From assembly GCA_937944945.1 (NCBI GenBank), contig CALEBD010000310.1:1-5159 (forward strand): a DNA stretch of 5,159 bases, written 5' to 3'. Every line of letters starts with the position of its first letter. Position 1 is the stretch's first letter. The DNA is from an uncultured Clostridium sp. (GTDB taxonomy: Bacteria; Bacillota; Clostridia; Peptostreptococcales; Peptostreptococcaceae). The notes below the pieces were generated by a model, which searched no databases, had not been told where the DNA came from, and was given only the letters and a program-made list of their open reading frames with translations. This document shows positions 5,156-5,159 of this stretch, piece by piece. Made by a program: the position numbers and the translations under genes.

Positions 5156-5159
5156 GGAT
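5104..5159. repeat. Start of a tandem repeat of about 32 bp, cut by the window edge
   Basis: TACCTTGTAAGTAAG occurs exactly at 5104-5118 and again at 5136-5150, a period of 32 bp, with similar purine-rich sequence after each copy. A weaker, degenerate unit may begin near 5074 (TATCTTTGT), 30 bp before the first clear copy. Only two clear units are visible before the window ends, so the array length is unknown. The 15-bp core is shorter than a CRISPR repeat and the intervening 17 bp is shorter than a spacer. The period is not a multiple of three, which argues against a protein repeat. It could be an intergenic repeat family or a minisatellite. Confidence 0.65.

Noticed and set aside
5104..5159. 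CRISPR array
   Set aside because: The exact core is only 15 bp and the intervening sequence 17 bp, both too short. Sequence similarity also continues beyond the core, and no cas gene is present.

Overview
The window is strongly A+T-rich, uses G-rich Shine-Dalgarno sequences (AAGGGGG type), and carries a radA-disA-PIN/TRAM gene run typical of low-GC Gram-positive bacteria. The style and gene content suggest a clostridial genome, possibly Peptostreptococcaceae. That family placement is an inference from general appearance, not from a search.

Layout. Positions 1-56 may hold the last codons of an unidentified upstream gene. About 145 bp of A+T-rich spacer follows, with a possible extended -10 promoter just before radA. 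radA (202-1569) and disA (1578-2645) are separated by 8 bp, and the disA ribosome binding site lies inside the end of radA. A PIN/TRAM membrane protein like B. subtilis YacL (2710-3810, TTG start) follows 64 bp later. The group ends at a strong intrinsic terminator (3855-3883). These three genes form a conserved genome-maintenance module: RadA processes recombination intermediates, DisA makes the second messenger c-di-AMP in response to DNA state, and the YacL-like protein is a membrane-anchored putative ribonuclease.

The second half holds two sugar phosphotransferase genes of the glucitol/sorbitol family. One is a IIA protein (3967-4323) and the other a stand-alone IIB protein (4581-4961). 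A hairpin terminator and a 165-bp leader separate them; the leader holds a cre/LacI-type operator candidate, a perfect TATAAT box and an unusual A/T hairpin with a GGGGAA loop. No membrane IIC component is present, so these two soluble proteins either serve a transporter encoded elsewhere or act as phosphorylation-state sensors.

The right end (5036-5159) holds a bidirectional terminator-like hairpin and the beginning of a short tandem repeat of about 32 bp that runs out of the window. This repeat is the least explained element here. I did not find convincing evidence for an undescribed multi-gene system. The best leads are the repeat array, the orphan IIA/IIB pair and the structured leader of the IIB gene.
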